Origin: Flavobacteriaceae bacterium
GTDB lineage: Bacteria > Bacteroidota > Bacteroidia > Flavobacteriales > Flavobacteriaceae
NCBI GenBank assembly: GCA_029248405.1
Contig: JAQWJJ010000001.1
Location: forward strand, 1 to 64,000
Reading direction: 5' to 3'
DNA length: 64,000 nucleotides
Shown here: one piece after another, positions 61,719-64,000 of the stretch
Numbering within the stretch: position 1 is the stretch's first letter
Layout of the letters: the number at the start of each line of letters is the position of its first letter
The notes under the pieces: generated by a model
The model's input: the letters and a program-made list of their open reading frames with translations, nothing else
Told to the model about the DNA's origin: nothing
Databases searched by the model: none
Made by a program: the position numbers and the translations under genes

Positions 61719-64000
61719 ATGTCTGCCACAAAAAAGCTCTTCCTGATCGATGCTTATGCTCTTATTTTTAGAGGCTATTATGCCTTCATTAAAAACCCGA
61801 GGATCAATAGCAAAGGCATGGATACATCAGCCATTCTAGGTTTTATGAATTCGCTTCTTGACGTCATCAAGCGCGAACGCCCTGATTATTTGGCGGTATG
61901 TTTTGACAAAGGCGGCAGTGATTTACGCAACGATATTTTTCCACAATACAAAGCGCATCGCGACGAGACCCCAGAAGCCATTAGAATTGCGGTTCCCTTC
62001 ATTCAGGACATACTCAATGCCATGCATATACCTGTGGTGGTCAAGGCGGGATTTGAGGCTGACGATATCATTGGAACACTGGCAAAGAAAGCAGAAGCTC
62101 AAGGATTTGACACCTATATGGTGACGCCCGATAAAGATTTTGCCCAATTGGTTTCGGATCATATTTTTATGTATCGGCCAGTATTTGGTGGCGGCTATGA
62201 AACATGGGGCATACCAGAAGTTCAAGCCAAATTTGAAGTCGATACACCGGAGCAAGTTATTGACTTTTTAGGGATGATGGGGGATAGTGCGGACAACATT
62301 CCTGGTCTCCCGGGGGTTGGCGAAAAAACGGCGAAAAAATTCATCAAGGCCTACGGAAGTCTTGAGGGTCTTTTGGCCAACACGCATGAACTCAAGGGCA
62401 AAATGAAGGAAAGAATTGAAGCCAATGGCGAACTTGGCAGACTTTCTAAGACTTTGGCAACCATACTTTTGGATGTGCCCATTGAATTTGACCCGCAGAC
62501 GTTGATTATGGAGCAGCCCGATATGGCGGCAGCAGAAAAGATATTTGAAACCTTAGAGTTCCGCAGACTCATTGATAATTTTAGAAAAACTTTTAGCCCA
62601 TCTGCAGCACAGGAAGGGGCTAAAGAGACGGCCAAAACGACAGACTCCTCTTCAAAACAAGCCGCAAAGACAGTTGTGGCGACACCCTCAGCTGGCGCGG
62701 GTCAGTTTTCGCTGTTCGACACCCAAGGAGCACCACAAACCCCAGCCTATACTTCCCGCAAAAACATATCTGAAACACCACACTTTTATCAAAGTTTGGT
62801 CCCAGGATTAGGACTTAAACTCTTCATCAAGTCATTCTTAACACAGGAGAAGGTGAGTTTTGCGTTAGCGACAGATCAGCCAGATGCCATGACCTGTAAC
62901 TTATTAGGAATTTCATTTTCGTTCAAAGAGGCAACGGGGTATTATATTGCACTGCCCGAAGACGAAGAGGGGTTTAAAGCTACATTGGCAGAGATCGCGC
63001 CATTTTTTACTAATGATTCGATCCAAAAAATAGGGCAAAATTTAAAATTCAGCATCAAAGTTTTGGCCCGCTATGGCATCGCCATTAGAGGCGCATTATT
63101 TGATACCATGCTGGCCCATTACCTCATTAATCCCGATATGCGTCATGATCAATCTGTCCTTGCAGAGACCTATTTGAATTATACGCCAATGGACTTGTCT
63201 CAACTCATCGGCAAACCAGGCAAAAACCAAAAGTCGTGGCGCAGCTGCTCGCTAGAGGAGCAAACCCAATTCAGTTCAGAACAGGCGGATCTCACTTATC
63301 AATTGAGCGATCATTTTTTGAAAGAACTTCAACAGGCGGACAACCAAACCCTTTTTGCAGATATTGAGCTACCACTCTTGCGTGTTTTAGCCGCAATGGA
63401 ATTAGAGGGTATTAGGCTTGATTTAGACATGCTCAATAGCCTATCACATGACTTAGAAACGGACATTCAACAACTCGAAGCCGCTATTTATGATGCTGCA
63501 GGAACAACCTTCAACATTGCGTCGCCAAAACAATTGGGAGAGGTGTTATTTGAGAAACTCAAGCTGGTTGCCAAGCCAAAAAAAACCAAAACTGGCCAAT
63601 ATGCGACCTCGGAAGATATTCTCTCTCACTTGGCTAAGGACCATCAAATCATTGAGGATATTTTGTCTTACCGCGGGTTGGCCAAACTCAAGAGTACTTA
63701 TGTCGATGCTTTACCGCTGCAAGTCGATCCAAGGACGGGTCGTGTGCATACCGACTACATGCAAACGGTTGCCGCGACTGGCCGCTTATCAAGCAATAAT
63801 CCAAACCTTCAAAATATTCCCATCCGCACAGAACGCGGCCGAGCGGTAAGAAAGGCTTTCGTCCCGAGAGACGACAACCACGTCCTTATGGCTGCAGATT
63901 ATTCGCAGATTGAATTACGCATTATCGCTGCTTTGTCTCAGGAAACTGCGATGATTGACGCTTTTCAACGTGGAGAAGATATTCATGCCGCTACAGCAGC
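61719..64000 (+). CDS. polA: DNA polymerase I (3' end cut by window edge)
   Basis: Pol I fills gaps and removes RNA primers. From ATG 61719 the frame is open for 760 codons to the edge. The 5' nuclease (about residues 1-290) is intact: FLIDAYALIFRGYYAF, FDKGGSDLRND, EADDIIGTLA, TPDKDFAQLV, GDSADNIPGLPGVGEKTAKK. The 3'-5' exonuclease domain (about 370-555) has kept its fold (GQNLKFSIKVLARYGI, DTMLAHYLINPDMRHDQSVLAETYLNY) but its acidic residues are replaced: DxE reads Ala384-Thr-Asp386, the next Asp is Ser445, the last Asp is Gln522. The polymerase domain starts about residue 600 and shows motif A, ADYSQIELRIIAALS. The protein should polymerise but not proofread. Confidence 0.95.
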   Translation, partial: MSATKKLFLIDAYALIFRGYYAFIKNPRINSKGMDTSAILGFMNSLLDVIKRERPDYLAVCFDKGGSDLRNDIFPQYKAHRDETPEAIRIAVPFIQDILNAMHIPVVVKAGFEADDIIGTLAKKAEAQGFDTYMVTPDKDFAQLVSDHIFMYRPVFGGGYETWGIPEVQAKFEVDTPEQVIDFLGMMGDSADNIPGLPGVGEKTAKKFIKAYGSLEGLLANTHELKGKMKERIEANGELGRLSKTLATILLDVPIEFDPQTLIMEQPDMAAAEKIFETLEFRRLIDNFRKTFSPSAAQEGAKETAKTTDSSSKQAAKTVVATPSAGAGQFSLFDTQGAPQTPAYTSRKNISETPHFYQSLVPGLGLKLFIKSFLTQEKVSFALATDQPDAMTCNLLGISFSFKEATGYYIALPEDEEGFKATLAEIAPFFTNDSIQKIGQNLKFSIKVLARYGIAIRGALFDTMLAHYLINPDMRHDQSVLAETYLNYTPMDLSQLIGKPGKNQKSWRSCSLEEQTQFSSEQADLTYQLSDHFLKELQQADNQTLFADIELPLLRVLAAMELEGIRLDLDMLNSLSHDLETDIQQLEAAIYDAAGTTFNIASPKQLGEVLFEKLKLVAKPKKTKTGQYATSEDILSHLAKDHQIIEDILSYRGLAKLKSTYVDALPLQVDPRTGRVHTDYMQTVAATGRLSSNNPNLQNIPIRTERGRAVRKAFVPRDDNHVLMAADYSQIELRIIAALSQETAMIDAFQRGEDIHAATA

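Noticed and set aside
1-64000. CRISPR arrays, insertion sequences, prophage or integrated elements
   Set aside because: No short regular repeats, transposase, integrase or phage genes were found; gene order and promoters look chromosomal throughout.

Overview
The window is chromosomal DNA from a Bacteroidota bacterium, almost certainly a gliding marine-type member of the Flavobacteriaceae. The evidence is SprA (type IX secretion/gliding) and RemB, an alternative complex III (ActA-F) joined to an aa3-type cytochrome oxidase, a giant secreted repeat protein of the type IX cargo kind, a DUF2723 membrane protein, and promoters of the Bacteroidota type (TTG, 17-23 nt, TAnnTTTG). Gene density is high, most genes lie on the minus strand, and I see no insertion sequence, prophage, CRISPR array or other mobile element. 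Both window edges cut a gene: the repeat protein on the left and polA on the right.

Layout. 1-4.7 kb: 5' part of the repeat protein, a NifU-type Fe-S scaffold and a secreted protein of unknown function. 4.7-12.6 kb: a minus-strand operon for a MacAB-TolC-like efflux system (ATPase, two permeases, two adaptors, one TolC protein) ending in tsaB. 12.7-17.8 kb: oxidase assembly and accessory genes (heme O synthase, two subunit III proteins, subunit IV, a cysteine-free SCO-like protein, a true SCO protein, DUF420, a small membrane protein). 17.9-18.9 kb: a periplasmic metallo-beta-lactamase-fold hydrolase. 18.9-30.5 kb: ruvA-sprA-gcvH-vanZ-like-tonB, then remB behind its own terminator. 30.5-34.9 kb: malic enzyme, queG, ruvB. 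35-46.4 kb: actABCDEF-coxB-coxA, one respiratory operon closed by a strong terminator. 46.6-51.8 kb: a SPOR protein, the rimP-nusA-infB operon with a structured leader, and tRNA-Gln. 51.9-57.4 kb: DUF2723 membrane protein, polysaccharide deacetylase, cysteine-free thioredoxin-fold protein, membrane metallophosphoesterase. 57.5-61.4 kb: GH92 alpha-mannosidase and a glycosylasparaginase, a small N-glycan degradation pair. 61.5-64 kb: a candidate small RNA and polA.

How it fits together. ActA-F should oxidise menaquinol and pass electrons through heme c domains to the CoxA/CoxB/subunit III oxidase. The heme O synthase, SCO and DUF420 genes 20 kb away supply its heme and copper centres. SprA and RemB serve secretion and gliding, beside a TonB that could energise the outer membrane. 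The most unusual observations are a DNA polymerase I whose proofreading site appears destroyed, a terminator-like hairpin inside the rimP-nusA-infB leader, a promoter-hairpin-terminator unit before polA that looks like a small RNA gene, two thioredoxin-fold proteins with no cysteine, and several genes whose start codon lies only a few bases from the predicted transcription start. All names are by recognition of sequence motifs and neighbourhood; no database search was run.
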